A stretch of 64,000 nucleotides of DNA, taken from positions 85,811 to 149,810 of the forward strand of contig NZ_JADNAT010000009.1 of assembly GCF_015550425.1 (NCBI RefSeq), read 5' to 3'. A program made the translations under genes and the position numbers. This DNA comes from Clostridium sp. 1001275B_160808_H3. Lineage in GTDB: Bacteria; Bacillota; Clostridia; Clostridiales; Clostridiaceae. The notes beneath the pieces were generated by a model that was not told the origin of the DNA, searched no databases, and saw nothing but the letters and a program-made list of their open reading frames with translations. Numbering within the stretch: position 1 is the stretch's first letter; every line of letters begins with the position of its first letter. Below, piece after piece: positions 9,420 to 17,946 of this stretch.

Positions 9420-10538
9420 ATGAGAGAAAAAAAGCCAAAAGTAAGAATGGGCGAAATTGACTATGGTATATTTTATGCTGTTATATTATTATTAGCAATA
9501 GGGGTAATTATGATATATTCAGCAAGTTCATATTATGCTATGTTTAAAGAGGGCGATAGCATGCTATATTTAAAAAAGCAACTGATTTGGGCTATTACTG
9601 GGTTAGTAGTTATGGTGTTTATTGCCAGTATAGATTATCATAAGCTGAAAAAATTTACTCCTCATCTTTTAATTATAACTATACCGTTATTAGTAGCAGT
9701 ATTTTTCTTTCCAGCAGTAAATGGGGCAAAGAGATGGATACAACTTGGACCATTATCTTTTCAACCATCTGAGCTTACTAAATATGTAGTAGTTTTATTT
9801 TTAGCAATGAGCTTAGATTTAAAGGGAGATGGGGTTAAAAAATTCTGGACTGGTATAGTACCATATTTAGGAGTTGCAGGTTTTTTCGCAGGTATGATAT
9901 TATTAGAAAAAAACTTAAGTATAGCAGCTATTATAATGATAGTTACATTTATAATGTTATTTGTAGCAGGTGGAAGAATCCAAGATTTATTTGGGAAAGT
10001 TGCTCCAGTGTTATTAGTTGCTGTTATGTTTTTTATATTTGGAGAAGATTATAGAAGAGCAAGAATGCTTAACTTTTTAAATCCATGGAAAGATCCAGCT
10101 GGAGATGGTTATCAGTTGATTCAATCATTTTATGCATTAGGAGCTGGAGGAATAACAGGACTTGGTCTTGGACAGTCAAGACAAAAAACATTATATATGC
10201 CAGAACCACATAATGATTTTATTTTCTCTATTATAGGGGAAGAACTTGGGTTAATTGGATGTTTATTTATAGTTGCATTATTTGTATTCTTTGTTTGGAG
10301 GGGAATTAAAGTTGCCATGAAAGCCAAGGATACTTATGGAACACTTTTATCTATAGGAATAACATCTATAATTGCAGTTCAAGCTATTATTAATATTGCG
10401 GTTGTAACAGGATCAATGCCTGTAACTGGTGTACCAATGCCTTTTATTAGTTATGGTGGAACATCACTAGTAATAAATATGATGGCAATGGGAATACTTT
10501 TGAACATATCAAGGCAAGTACAAGGAAAAGAAGTATAA
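9420..10538 (+). CDS. spoVE: SpoVE/FtsW-type lipid II polymerase (SEDS family)
   Basis: 372 residues with about ten membrane helices. SEDS signatures are GGIQ-like FVAGGRIQDLFG, GEELGLIG (in FIFSIIGEELGLIG) and PFISYGGTS near the C-terminus. SEDS proteins are peptidoglycan glycosyltransferases that work with a class B PBP, here most likely the spoVD product encoded upstream. The ATG follows GGAGGAG. FtsW and SpoVE cannot be told apart with certainty from sequence alone. murG, which follows spoVE in Bacillus, is missing. Confidence 0.9.
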   Translation: MREKKPKVRMGEIDYGIFYAVILLLAIGVIMIYSASSYYAMFKEGDSMLYLKKQLIWAITGLVVMVFIASIDYHKLKKFTPHLLIITIPLLVAVFFFPAVNGAKRWIQLGPLSFQPSELTKYVVVLFLAMSLDLKGDGVKKFWTGIVPYLGVAGFFAGMILLEKNLSIAAIIMIVTFIMLFVAGGRIQDLFGKVAPVLLVAVMFFIFGEDYRRARMLNFLNPWKDPAGDGYQLIQSFYALGAGGITGLGLGQSRQKTLYMPEPHNDFIFSIIGEELGLIGCLFIVALFVFFVWRGIKVAMKAKDTYGTLLSIGITSIIAVQAIINIAVVTGSMPVTGVPMPFISYGGTSLVINMMAMGILLNISRQVQGKEV

Positions 10539-10598
10539 CTATTAAATAAAAAAAGAGTAGGATATTAATAAGATCTTTACTCTTTTTTTATTTAATAG
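10539..10598 (+). terminator. Long perfect hairpin terminator after spoVE
   Basis: A 21-base arm (10539-10559) is perfectly complementary to 10578-10598 around an 18-base loop. The 3' arm contains a run of seven T. It begins directly after the spoVE stop codon and can act in both directions. Confidence 0.85.
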
Positions 10599-10890
10599 TC
10601 AGTAAAGTATAATGTTTTAAAGAATAAGTTATATAAATTATTTACTACTTTTAAAATCAATATACGACTTTATACCTTCTTTTATACAGTTTTAATTTGG
10701 TATATACTGATAAATTTCAAGTTACATAATAAGGAAACTAATTAATACACTTTTTTGCAGTTATTAAAATAATTAAAAAAATATTAAATTATTATAAAAA
10801 ATTTAAATTTAGTAAAAATAATAATGAAAAAATACCCAGAAAGTGATATTATTATAGTATGTCATTATATTATGTAAAAGTAGGGGAATT
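10599..10890. other. Gene-free AT-rich stretch before ftsQ
   Basis: About 290 bases without an open frame worth reporting. It must hold the promoter of the ftsQ unit, but several AT-rich -10-like sequences make a unique assignment impossible. Confidence 0.5.
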
Positions 10891-11640
10891 ATGAATAATA
10901 AGTCGAATAAGTTTATAAGAAGAAAAAAGAGGAATAAAATAATTAAGAGATTAATATTGGGTTTATTTGTTATTATAGTCGGTATTATAATATTTATATA
11001 TAAATCTCCAATTTTTAATTTAAAGAAAATAGATATAACTGGTTTAGTTACATTATCTAATGAGAGCTTACAAGAAAACTTGAAATATTATATAGGACAA
11101 AATATATTTACTATAGATTATAATGAAATAGAAAAAGAGCTAAAAGAAAATCCATATATAAAAGAAATTAAAGTTAATAAAAAGGGAATAAATTCTTTAA
11201 ATATAAACATAAAAGAAAATAAAATTGCATATTATTTCGAAAGTGATGGAAAAATAAAAGCTATTAATAATGAAGGGGTAATAGTTGAGGAATTAGATAA
11301 AATGGATGATAGAAACTTAATTAAGCTAACAGGGATTGATTTATCTGGGAAAACCGTTGGAGATAAGATATCAGAGAATATAAATATTCCAGATACCCTA
11401 GAAAAATTTTATAACATAATAGAAGTTATGCCACAAGAGTATATTTTTTCTCAAATAGAAATTGAAAATTTAAATAATATAGTATGTTATATAGGAAATA
11501 TAGAAATAATGATTGGTGATAGTAGTGACTTGACGGATAAAATGAATTTAGCACTTAATGCTATTGAACAAGGAGTTATTTCAAAAGGTTATATTGATAT
11601 GAGTTTTAATGGGCCAGCAGTTATAAAGCAAATTAACTAG
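10891..11640 (+). CDS. ftsQ: FtsQ/DivIB-type cell division protein
   Basis: 249 residues. The N-terminus is short, very basic and cytoplasmic (RRKKRNKIIKR). One membrane segment (about 20-43) is followed by a POTRA domain beginning IDITGLVTLSNESL and a beta domain. This is the topology of DivIB/FtsQ, which links FtsL and DivIC in the divisome. AGGGG lies upstream of the ATG. It starts a new unit after the long spoVE terminator, followed within 16 bases by the DUF881/sbp genes. Confidence 0.88.
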   Translation: MNNKSNKFIRRKKRNKIIKRLILGLFVIIVGIIIFIYKSPIFNLKKIDITGLVTLSNESLQENLKYYIGQNIFTIDYNEIEKELKENPYIKEIKVNKKGINSLNINIKENKIAYYFESDGKIKAINNEGVIVEELDKMDDRNLIKLTGIDLSGKTVGDKISENINIPDTLEKFYNIIEVMPQEYIFSQIEIENLNNIVCYIGNIEIMIGDSSDLTDKMNLALNAIEQGVISKGYIDMSFNGPAVIKQIN

Positions 11641-11656
11641 ATAAGGGGGAAACTAT

Positions 11657-12376
11657 ATGAAAAGAACTACATCACAAATATTTATAGCTATTGTTTGTGC
11701 GTTTCTCGGATTTTTGCTTGCACATCAATTTAAGCTGTTGAATGAAAAAAATAAAAGTAATATAGCAACGCAAAATTTAAATATAAATGCTGAGATAGAA
11801 GCTTTAAAGAAGGAAAAAGAAGAATTAGTTAAATCAAATAATAACTTGTCAGAGGAATTAAAACAATTAGAAGAAACAGCAGCTAAGGAAGGCGAAGTTG
11901 AAGCGGAAATAAAAAAACAACTTGACAGTTCAAGAATGAACTTAGGATTACTAGATGTAAAGGGGCCTGGTATAGTTATAACTATAACTTCTAAAAATAA
12001 TATATTTGGATCAAATAATTCAACTTCAACTAGAATTATTAGTGAAGAAGAAATAGTTTATATAGTTAATTCTTTAAAATTCGCAAAGGCAGAGGCTATA
12101 TCTGTAAATGACTATATAATTACTCCTCAAAGTGGTATTAAAAATTCAGGTAATTGGATTTGGGTAGGGACTGCTGGGAAAATAGATCCAAATGATAAGA
12201 TAGTAATAAAGGCCATAGGTGATAAACAAATCTTAAAAAATGCAGTAACTTTTGTTGGAGTGCTAGAGTATGGTGCGCTGCAAAATTATAATAGTGAAGT
12301 AAAAGAAAGTGATGAAATTATTATAAATAAAACTACACAGTCTCTAAAAAGTGAATTTATTAGACCTGTGGATTAA
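11657..12376 (+). CDS. DUF881 family protein (first copy)
   Basis: 239 residues. It has an N-terminal membrane segment (about 8-25), a coiled coil (about 40-95, Glu/Lys-rich) and a C-terminal globular domain with the family sequences LLDVKGPGIVIT and AEAISVNDYIITP. DUF881 proteins are found next to sbp and division genes in Firmicutes and Actinobacteria; their exact biochemical role is not established. A second, diverged copy lies after sbp, so the pair looks like a duplication around sbp. Confidence 0.9.
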   Translation: MKRTTSQIFIAIVCAFLGFLLAHQFKLLNEKNKSNIATQNLNINAEIEALKKEKEELVKSNNNLSEELKQLEETAAKEGEVEAEIKKQLDSSRMNLGLLDVKGPGIVITITSKNNIFGSNNSTSTRIISEEEIVYIVNSLKFAKAEAISVNDYIITPQSGIKNSGNWIWVGTAGKIDPNDKIVIKAIGDKQILKNAVTFVGVLEYGALQNYNSEVKESDEIIINKTTQSLKSEFIRPVD

Positions 12377-12390
12377 AGGAGGGGGATTAT

Positions 12391-12741
12391 ATGATAGCAT
12401 TTATAGGATTATTGATAGGTGTGCTTTTAGGTTTAATTTTAGACGTAAATATACCAGATACATTATCTCCCTATATGTCTGTTGCAATTTTAGCTTGCTT
12501 AGATTCTGTTTTTGGAGCAGTAAGAGCATCTTTATCAAAAAACTTTAAGTCAGATATATTTATTTCTGGTTTTTTTGGTAATGCAGCTTTAGCAGCAGGT
12601 CTTGCTTACTTAGGAGATAAACTTGGAATTCCAATGTATATAGCAGCGGTTATTGTTTTTGGAGGTAGAATATTTGATAACTTTGCAGTTATAAGAAGAC
12701 TATTAATTGAAAAGTTAAAATCTCGTAAACGAGGTGAATAA
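12391..12741 (+). CDS. sbp: Small basic protein Sbp (DUF1290 family)
   Basis: 116 residues, mostly hydrophobic, with about three to four membrane segments and a basic tail (KLKSRKRGE). The family sequence SVAILACLDSVFGAVRA is present. Sbp lies beside ftsZ-linked genes in Bacillus and is a conserved membrane protein of unknown function. It starts after GGAGGGGG, and the following gene begins on the base after its stop codon, so the two are translationally linked. Confidence 0.9.
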   Translation: MIAFIGLLIGVLLGLILDVNIPDTLSPYMSVAILACLDSVFGAVRASLSKNFKSDIFISGFFGNAALAAGLAYLGDKLGIPMYIAAVIVFGGRIFDNFAVIRRLLIEKLKSRKRGE

Positions 12742-13476
12742 ATGAAAAATATAAAATCAGGATTTTTTATTTTAATAGCTACAATCATAACAGGATTTTT
12801 AATAATAAATAGTATTAATTTAAATAATACAGGAAGAAGCATCTCTTTAAATGCATTAGAATATAAAAATGCAGTAGAAGAAAGAAGTAAATTATATAAG
12901 GAAATAGAAAGCATAAAAAGTGAAAATATAGATTATAGATATAAAATAAGTAAATATAAAGGAAATGATCCTGAAAAAAAAGAAAAATTAGTGGAAGATA
13001 TGAAAAGTCAACTAGTTGATTATGGATCTTTAAGTGGAATTGCATCAGTTAAAGGATCAGGATTAGTAATTAAGATAAAAGATGGAGATATAGATTTTAA
13101 ATTTGATACTAATGAAGATATAGCAAGAAAAATATTGCATGATGCAGATATGGCAATGGTGCTAAACGAATTAAAAAATGCGGGTGCAGAAGCTATAGCT
13201 ATAAATGATCATAGGATATTGCCTAATACTGGAGTTGCTTGTTTTTCGGCTGCTATAGGATTTGAAGATGAATCAAGTGTTTCTGCCCCATTTTATATTT
13301 ATGCTATAGGTAATCCAGAAGAAATGAAGGCATATTTATTATCAGAGACTAGTTTTATACAAAAATTGCTTATAAGAAAGATAAGTGTAGAAATAGAAGT
13401 AAGGAATGAGATAATTGTTCCTGTTACAAAGCAAAGCGTAGAAGCAAGATATATGCAAAGATATGAAGAAAAATAA
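12742..13476 (+). CDS. DUF881 family protein (second copy)
   Basis: 244 residues with the same architecture as the copy at 11657: a membrane segment near the N-terminus, a short coiled coil (about 45-90) and a globular domain containing SVKGSGLVIKI and AEAIAINDHRILP. The ATG abuts the sbp stop codon and uses GAGGTG inside the end of sbp as ribosome binding site. Division-associated by context; function unknown. Confidence 0.9.
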   Translation: MKNIKSGFFILIATIITGFLIINSINLNNTGRSISLNALEYKNAVEERSKLYKEIESIKSENIDYRYKISKYKGNDPEKKEKLVEDMKSQLVDYGSLSGIASVKGSGLVIKIKDGDIDFKFDTNEDIARKILHDADMAMVLNELKNAGAEAIAINDHRILPNTGVACFSAAIGFEDESSVSAPFYIYAIGNPEEMKAYLLSETSFIQKLLIRKISVEIEVRNEIIVPVTKQSVEARYMQRYEEK

Positions 13477-13530
13477 AATTTTATTAAAAAATATTTTAAA
13501 ATTGAAGGAATTTAAGTTTTTTTGAAGAAT

Positions 13531-13547
13531 ATTTACAATGTGTAAAT
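13531..13547. promoter_or_regulatory. Palindrome upstream of yggS
   Basis: ATTTACA-ATG-TGTAAAT is a perfect 7-base inverted repeat with a 3-base centre, 23 bases before the yggS start. It has the form of a repressor site; no regulator is identifiable here. Confidence 0.35.
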
Positions 13548-13569
13548 AACTTCTTTAGGAGGAAATGAC

Positions 13570-14247
13570 TTGGATATAGAAGAAAATTTAATTAAATTAA
13601 AAAGAAGTTTACCTAAGGATGTCACACTAGTAGCAGTTTCAAAAACTAAGCCTATAGAAGATATAGAAATTGCGTATAAAACTGGTCAAAGAGATTTTGG
13701 AGAAAATAAAGTCCAAGAACTTATTGATAAAGAAGAATCTCTTGAAAAAGATATAAGATGGCATTTCATAGGAAGCTTACAAACTAATAAAGTAAAATAT
13801 TTAGTTGGTAAAGTTCACTTAATACATTCTTTATCAAGTATTAAGCTATTAAAAAAGATAGAAAGCGAATTTTCTAAAAAAAATTGTATAGCGAATCTTT
13901 TAATTCAAATTAATATAGGTAAAGAAGAAAGTAAAAGTGGAATTTTTGAAGAAGAACTAAATGATTTGATAAATGAAATTAAAATCTGCAATTATTGCAA
14001 GATTAAAGGATTAATGGCCATAATTCCAAAAGGAAATGAAGATAAAAATAGATATTATTTTAGGAAAATGAAAAGTATATATGATGATTTAAGTAAAAAA
14101 TCATATAACAATATTTCTATGGAGATTTTATCTATGGGAATGACAAATGATTATGAAATAGCTATTGAAGAAGGTTCTAACTTGATAAGAGTTGGAGAAG
14201 GAATATTTGGTAAAAGAAATGTAGTGGGAGGATTGAAGAATGGGTAA
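13570..14247 (+). CDS. yggS: YggS/YlmE-family pyridoxal phosphate homeostasis protein
   Basis: 225 residues starting at TTG with AGGAGG upstream. Family sequences are VAVSKTKP (Lys binds PLP, about residue 28), FGENKVQEL, WHFIGSLQTNK and SMGMTNDYEIAIEEGSNLIRVGEGIFG. YggS is a PLP-binding TIM-barrel protein that buffers vitamin B6 and affects amino acid pools. The gene is the usual neighbour of sepF and overlaps it by eight bases. Confidence 0.94.
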   Translation: MDIEENLIKLKRSLPKDVTLVAVSKTKPIEDIEIAYKTGQRDFGENKVQELIDKEESLEKDIRWHFIGSLQTNKVKYLVGKVHLIHSLSSIKLLKKIESEFSKKNCIANLLIQINIGKEESKSGIFEEELNDLINEIKICNYCKIKGLMAIIPKGNEDKNRYYFRKMKSIYDDLSKKSYNNISMEILSMGMTNDYEIAIEEGSNLIRVGEGIFGKRNVVGGLKNG

Positions 14248-14692
14248 TATGTTTGGAAAGTTTAGGGAAATAATTGGTCTTGGTGAATATGAGGATGATT
14301 TTGAAGATTTAGAAGATACTGAAGTAGAGGAAGAAGAAGTACAAGAGGAAATTGAGCCAATTATATCAAAGCAAAAAGGAAATAAAGTGGTAAATATTCA
14401 TACTGCATCAACTGCTAAAGTAATGGTAACAAAGCCTACTAATTATGATGATGCTAGAGAAATCGCAGATGCAATTAAAGCAAGAAAAATAGTTTTAGTT
14501 AATGCTACTACTTTAGAAACAAAAGTAGCACAAAGATTAGTAGATTTTATAAGTGGATCTTGTTATGTTTTAGGTGCTACTTTACAAGAAATTGAACAAA
14601 GAGTTTACTTATTATCACCTTCAAATGTAGAAGTTACAAATGAATTAAAAAATGAACTTAGTTCAAAGGCATTATTTAATTGGAACAAGTAG
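14240..14692 (+). CDS. sepF: Cell division protein SepF
   Basis: 150 residues. An N-terminal amphipathic segment (MFGKFREIIGL) for membrane binding is followed by an acidic linker (about 15-40) and a C-terminal domain with VVNIHTASTAKVMVTKPTNYDDA and LVNATTLETKVAQRLVDFISG. SepF anchors FtsZ to the membrane and aligns protofilaments. It overlaps the 3' end of yggS and is followed by yggT, ylmH and divIVA as in Bacillus. Confidence 0.95.
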   Translation: MGNMFGKFREIIGLGEYEDDFEDLEDTEVEEEEVQEEIEPIISKQKGNKVVNIHTASTAKVMVTKPTNYDDAREIADAIKARKIVLVNATTLETKVAQRLVDFISGSCYVLGATLQEIEQRVYLLSPSNVEVTNELKNELSSKALFNWNK

Positions 14693-14704
14693 GAGGAGAT
14701 TTAA

Positions 14705-14953
14705 ATAGGAATAATATTTGCAGCAATAAATTTAATAACAAGAGTTTTAGAGATAACTATCTTTGCAGAAGTTATAATGTCTATTTTACCAAGTATTAGA
14801 GAAAGTGATTTTTATAGGCTGATTGCATCATTTAATAGTCCGATATTAAAACCTTTTAGGATTTTACAAGATAAACTTTTAAGAAATAGTATGATTGACT
14901 TCTCACCGCTATTTGCTATTATGTTATTATCTTACATTAGGGTGTTATTTTAA
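14705..14953 (+). CDS. yggT: YggT/YlmG family membrane protein, apparent ATA start codon
   Basis: 82 residues and two hydrophobic segments, in the expected ylmF-ylmG-ylmH position. The frame reads IGIIFAAINLITRVLEIT from an ATA at 14705, five bases after the strong site GGAGGAGAT. The codon before it is a TAA stop, and the first in-frame ATG lies 27 codons inside the first membrane segment. The start is therefore either ATA or a sequence error. The stop codon overlaps the ylmH ATG (TAATG). YggT proteins affect division and nucleoid or thylakoid organisation in various bacteria and plastids. Confidence 0.75.
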   Translation: MGIIFAAINLITRVLEITIFAEVIMSILPSIRESDFYRLIASFNSPILKPFRILQDKLLRNSMIDFSPLFAIMLLSYIRVLF

Positions 14954-15723
14954 TGCTTAAAAAAGAAACAATATTAAAAAGTTTTAATGAAGATGATGCA
15001 AAGGATGCTATAAAAATATATGAAAAATATAAGATAGCTTATGAAAAAGACATAACTGTTTTTACAAATAGCTTTTATTCACCTAATATATGGAGCTTTT
15101 TTGAAAATTATTGTTGTAATAATGAAGTTACATTTGAAGCAAATGGTTTCTTTGAAGAGTGTGAAAGAAGAATGATTTGTTTTAATAATTATTACAATGT
15201 TGATTATCCTATAAAAATATTGGAAATTAAGAACAAATCAAGTTTTTCTAATTTAAAGCATAAGGATTATTTAGGTTCAATTTTATCTTTAGGAATTGAA
15301 CGCAATAAATTAGGTGATATAATTGTAAAAGAAAATAAGGCATATTTGCCTGTTTTAGATGAAATAAGTGGTTATATAATAAGTAATTTATCTCATATCG
15401 GGAAATCCCCAATAGAGATAAAGGTTATAGATAATATTAGTGATATACCATCTGTTAATTTTGAAGAAATAGTTATTAATGTTTCTTCTTTACGAGCTGA
15501 TAGTATTGTTGCAAAACTCTCCAACCTGTCAAGAGCAAAAGCTATTGAGCTTATAGATAGTGGCAAGGTTTTAATAAATTATGTAAAAGCAAAAGATAAA
15601 AGTCAAGACATTGTGAAAGACACTAGAATTACAATTAGAGGAATTGGAAAATTTATAATTGGAGATGTTATTGGCGGAACTAGAAGTGGTAAAAAGAGAA
15701 TTGTAATTAAAAAATATATATAA
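14953..15723 (+). CDS. ylmH: YlmH-type S4-domain RNA-binding protein
   Basis: 256 residues. The C-terminal S4 domain (about 180-245) contains LRADSIVAKLSNLSRAKAIELIDSGKVLIN, whose central residues are typical of RNA-binding S4 folds. YlmH is ribosome-associated and has recently been linked to rescue of stalled 50S complexes, the process in which RqcH (encoded at 19272-21017) also acts. The start overlaps the yggT stop codon. Confidence 0.92.
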   Translation: MLKKETILKSFNEDDAKDAIKIYEKYKIAYEKDITVFTNSFYSPNIWSFFENYCCNNEVTFEANGFFEECERRMICFNNYYNVDYPIKILEIKNKSSFSNLKHKDYLGSILSLGIERNKLGDIIVKENKAYLPVLDEISGYIISNLSHIGKSPIEIKVIDNISDIPSVNFEEIVINVSSLRADSIVAKLSNLSRAKAIELIDSGKVLINYVKAKDKSQDIVKDTRITIRGIGKFIIGDVIGGTRSGKKRIVIKKYI

Positions 15724-15740
15724 TGTGTAGAGGTGATTTT

Positions 15741-16334
15741 ATGAAGCTTACTCCAATGGATATAAGTAACAAAGAATTTAAAAAGGGATTTAGAGGATAC
15801 GATACTGATGAGGTTGATGAATTTATAAATGAAATTATAGAAAATTATGAAGAGCTTTATAAAGAAAATTCAAGATTAAAAGAAAATCTATCAAGAGTAA
15901 ATGAAAAATTAGAACATTATGTTAAGATAGAAAATACTATTCAAAATACATTGCTATTGGCTCAAAATGCAGCTGAGCAAGCTAGAGAAGCATCTCAAAA
16001 AGAATCTGAAATGATTTTGAAAAATGCTAATGATGTAGCTAAGAAAATTTTAGATAAGGCTCATAACGATGTAGTTTCAATAAATGATGAATATGAGAAA
16101 GTTAAGCAAGAATTTGTAAAGTTTAGAGCTAAATTTAGAAACTTTATGAATGCTCAAACTGAAACTTTTGATGAATTAGAAAAAGATTTAACTAAAAATT
16201 ATAATATTGCAGAGCCGTTACAAGAAGTAGCTGTAGAAAAAAGCATAGAACTATCCAGTAAAAACATAGAGGAATTAGAAGAAGTTTATACTGAGGATAT
16301 GGACGAAATAAAGAGCTTTTTCGCTAAAAACTAA
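15741..16334 (+). CDS. divIVA: DivIVA domain protein
   Basis: 197 residues from the ATG at 15741 (MKLTPMDISNKEFKKGFRGY), which has AGAGGTG upstream; an ATG at 15723 in the same frame overlaps the previous stop codon. The N-terminal lipid-binding region with FKKGFRGYDTDEVDEF is followed by long coiled coils (about 30-140). DivIVA collects at negatively curved membrane and recruits pole and septum proteins. The gene ends the yggS-divIVA operon. Confidence 0.95.
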   Translation: MKLTPMDISNKEFKKGFRGYDTDEVDEFINEIIENYEELYKENSRLKENLSRVNEKLEHYVKIENTIQNTLLLAQNAAEQAREASQKESEMILKNANDVAKKILDKAHNDVVSINDEYEKVKQEFVKFRAKFRNFMNAQTETFDELEKDLTKNYNIAEPLQEVAVEKSIELSSKNIEELEEVYTEDMDEIKSFFAKN

Positions 16335-16339
16335 TACAT

Positions 16340-16370
16340 AAAATCCGTTTAATACGGATTTTTTATTTTT
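16340..16370 (+). terminator. Terminator after divIVA
   Basis: AAATCCGT-TTAAT-ACGGATTT followed by a T-run. Confidence 0.9.
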
Positions 16371-16386
16371 AATAAATTTTAAACTA

Positions 16387-16415
16387 TTGAGTGTAATGTT
16401 TTAATGTATTATAAT
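16387..16415 (+). promoter_or_regulatory. Promoter of the rluD-pyrR unit
   Basis: TTGAGT, a 17-base spacer and a perfect TATAAT at 16410-16415, just after the divIVA terminator. Confidence 0.75.
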
Positions 16416-16469
16416 GTGTTAAGAATTATAATGAGTTAACAATTATGAAGAAAGTGGAGATTCGTATTA

Positions 16470-17384
16470 ATGGATGAATTAATATTTAAAATAACTGAAG
16501 AAGAAAATATAGGACTTAGAATAGATAAATATTTATCTAATATTATAGAAGGAAAATCAAGATCATTTATACAAGGACTAATTGATTCAGGAGTTGTATT
16601 AGTAAATAATAAAGAAGTCAAGAGTAATTACAAATTGAGAAACCAAGATGAAATTATTGTAATTATGCCAGAACCAATTGAACTTGATGTTGAACCGGAG
16701 GATATAGATCTTAACATAATATATGAAGATGAAGATGTAATAGTTTTAAATAAATCGCAAGGAGTAGTTGTGCATCCAGCTCCAGGGAATTATAGTGGTA
16801 CATTAGTAAATGGGTTACTTTATCACTGTAAGGATCTATCAGGTATTAATGGAGTTATACGACCAGGAATAGTTCATAGGATAGACAAAGATACATCTGG
16901 AATATTAGTTATTGCAAAAAATGATGATGCACATAATCATTTAGCTAAACAATTTAAAGATCATACTATTAAAAGAGAATATTATGCTTTAGTTGAAGGT
17001 AAGTTTAGTAAGATAGAAGGTACAGTAGATAAGCCTATAGGAAGAAATAAGAAAGATAGATTAAAAATGGCTATAGTGGAGGATGGTAAGAGAGCAGTAA
17101 CTCACTATAATGTACTAGAACAATATAATAATGGAACTGCTTTAGTAAAATGTACTTTAGAAACTGGAAGGACACATCAAATAAGAGTGCATATGGCTTC
17201 AATTGGTCATCCTTTAGTAGGAGATCCTTTGTATGGTAATAAAAAGCAAAAATTTAAATTACAAGGGCAAGTATTGCATGCGAAAACATTAGGATTTATT
17301 CATCCAAGAAGTAATGAGTATATGGAGTTTGATTCAGACTTACCTAAATATTATTTAGAACTATTAGAAAATATAAGAAAATAG
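16470..17384 (+). CDS. rluD: RluD-type pseudouridine synthase
   Basis: 304 residues. An N-terminal S4 domain (about 14-75) precedes an RluA-family catalytic domain with the signature HRIDKDTSGILVIAK, whose Asp is the catalytic residue. GRTHQIRVHMASIGHPLVGDPLYG near the C-terminus is also characteristic. These enzymes isomerise uridines in 23S rRNA. In Firmicutes the gene is commonly next to lspA and pyrR; lspA is missing here. The gene has its own promoter and continues into pyrR after 11 bases. Confidence 0.93.
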   Translation: MDELIFKITEEENIGLRIDKYLSNIIEGKSRSFIQGLIDSGVVLVNNKEVKSNYKLRNQDEIIVIMPEPIELDVEPEDIDLNIIYEDEDVIVLNKSQGVVVHPAPGNYSGTLVNGLLYHCKDLSGINGVIRPGIVHRIDKDTSGILVIAKNDDAHNHLAKQFKDHTIKREYYALVEGKFSKIEGTVDKPIGRNKKDRLKMAIVEDGKRAVTHYNVLEQYNNGTALVKCTLETGRTHQIRVHMASIGHPLVGDPLYGNKKQKFKLQGQVLHAKTLGFIHPRSNEYMEFDSDLPKYYLELLENIRK

Positions 17385-17395
17385 AGGTGGATTAA

Positions 17396-17935
<540 letters not shown>

Positions 17936-17946
17936 AGGAGAAAAAT

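Noticed and set aside
12351..12548. Plus-strand frame of 65 codons overlapping sbp
   Set aside because: Out of frame with the clearly conserved sbp and DUF881 genes, without a binding site.
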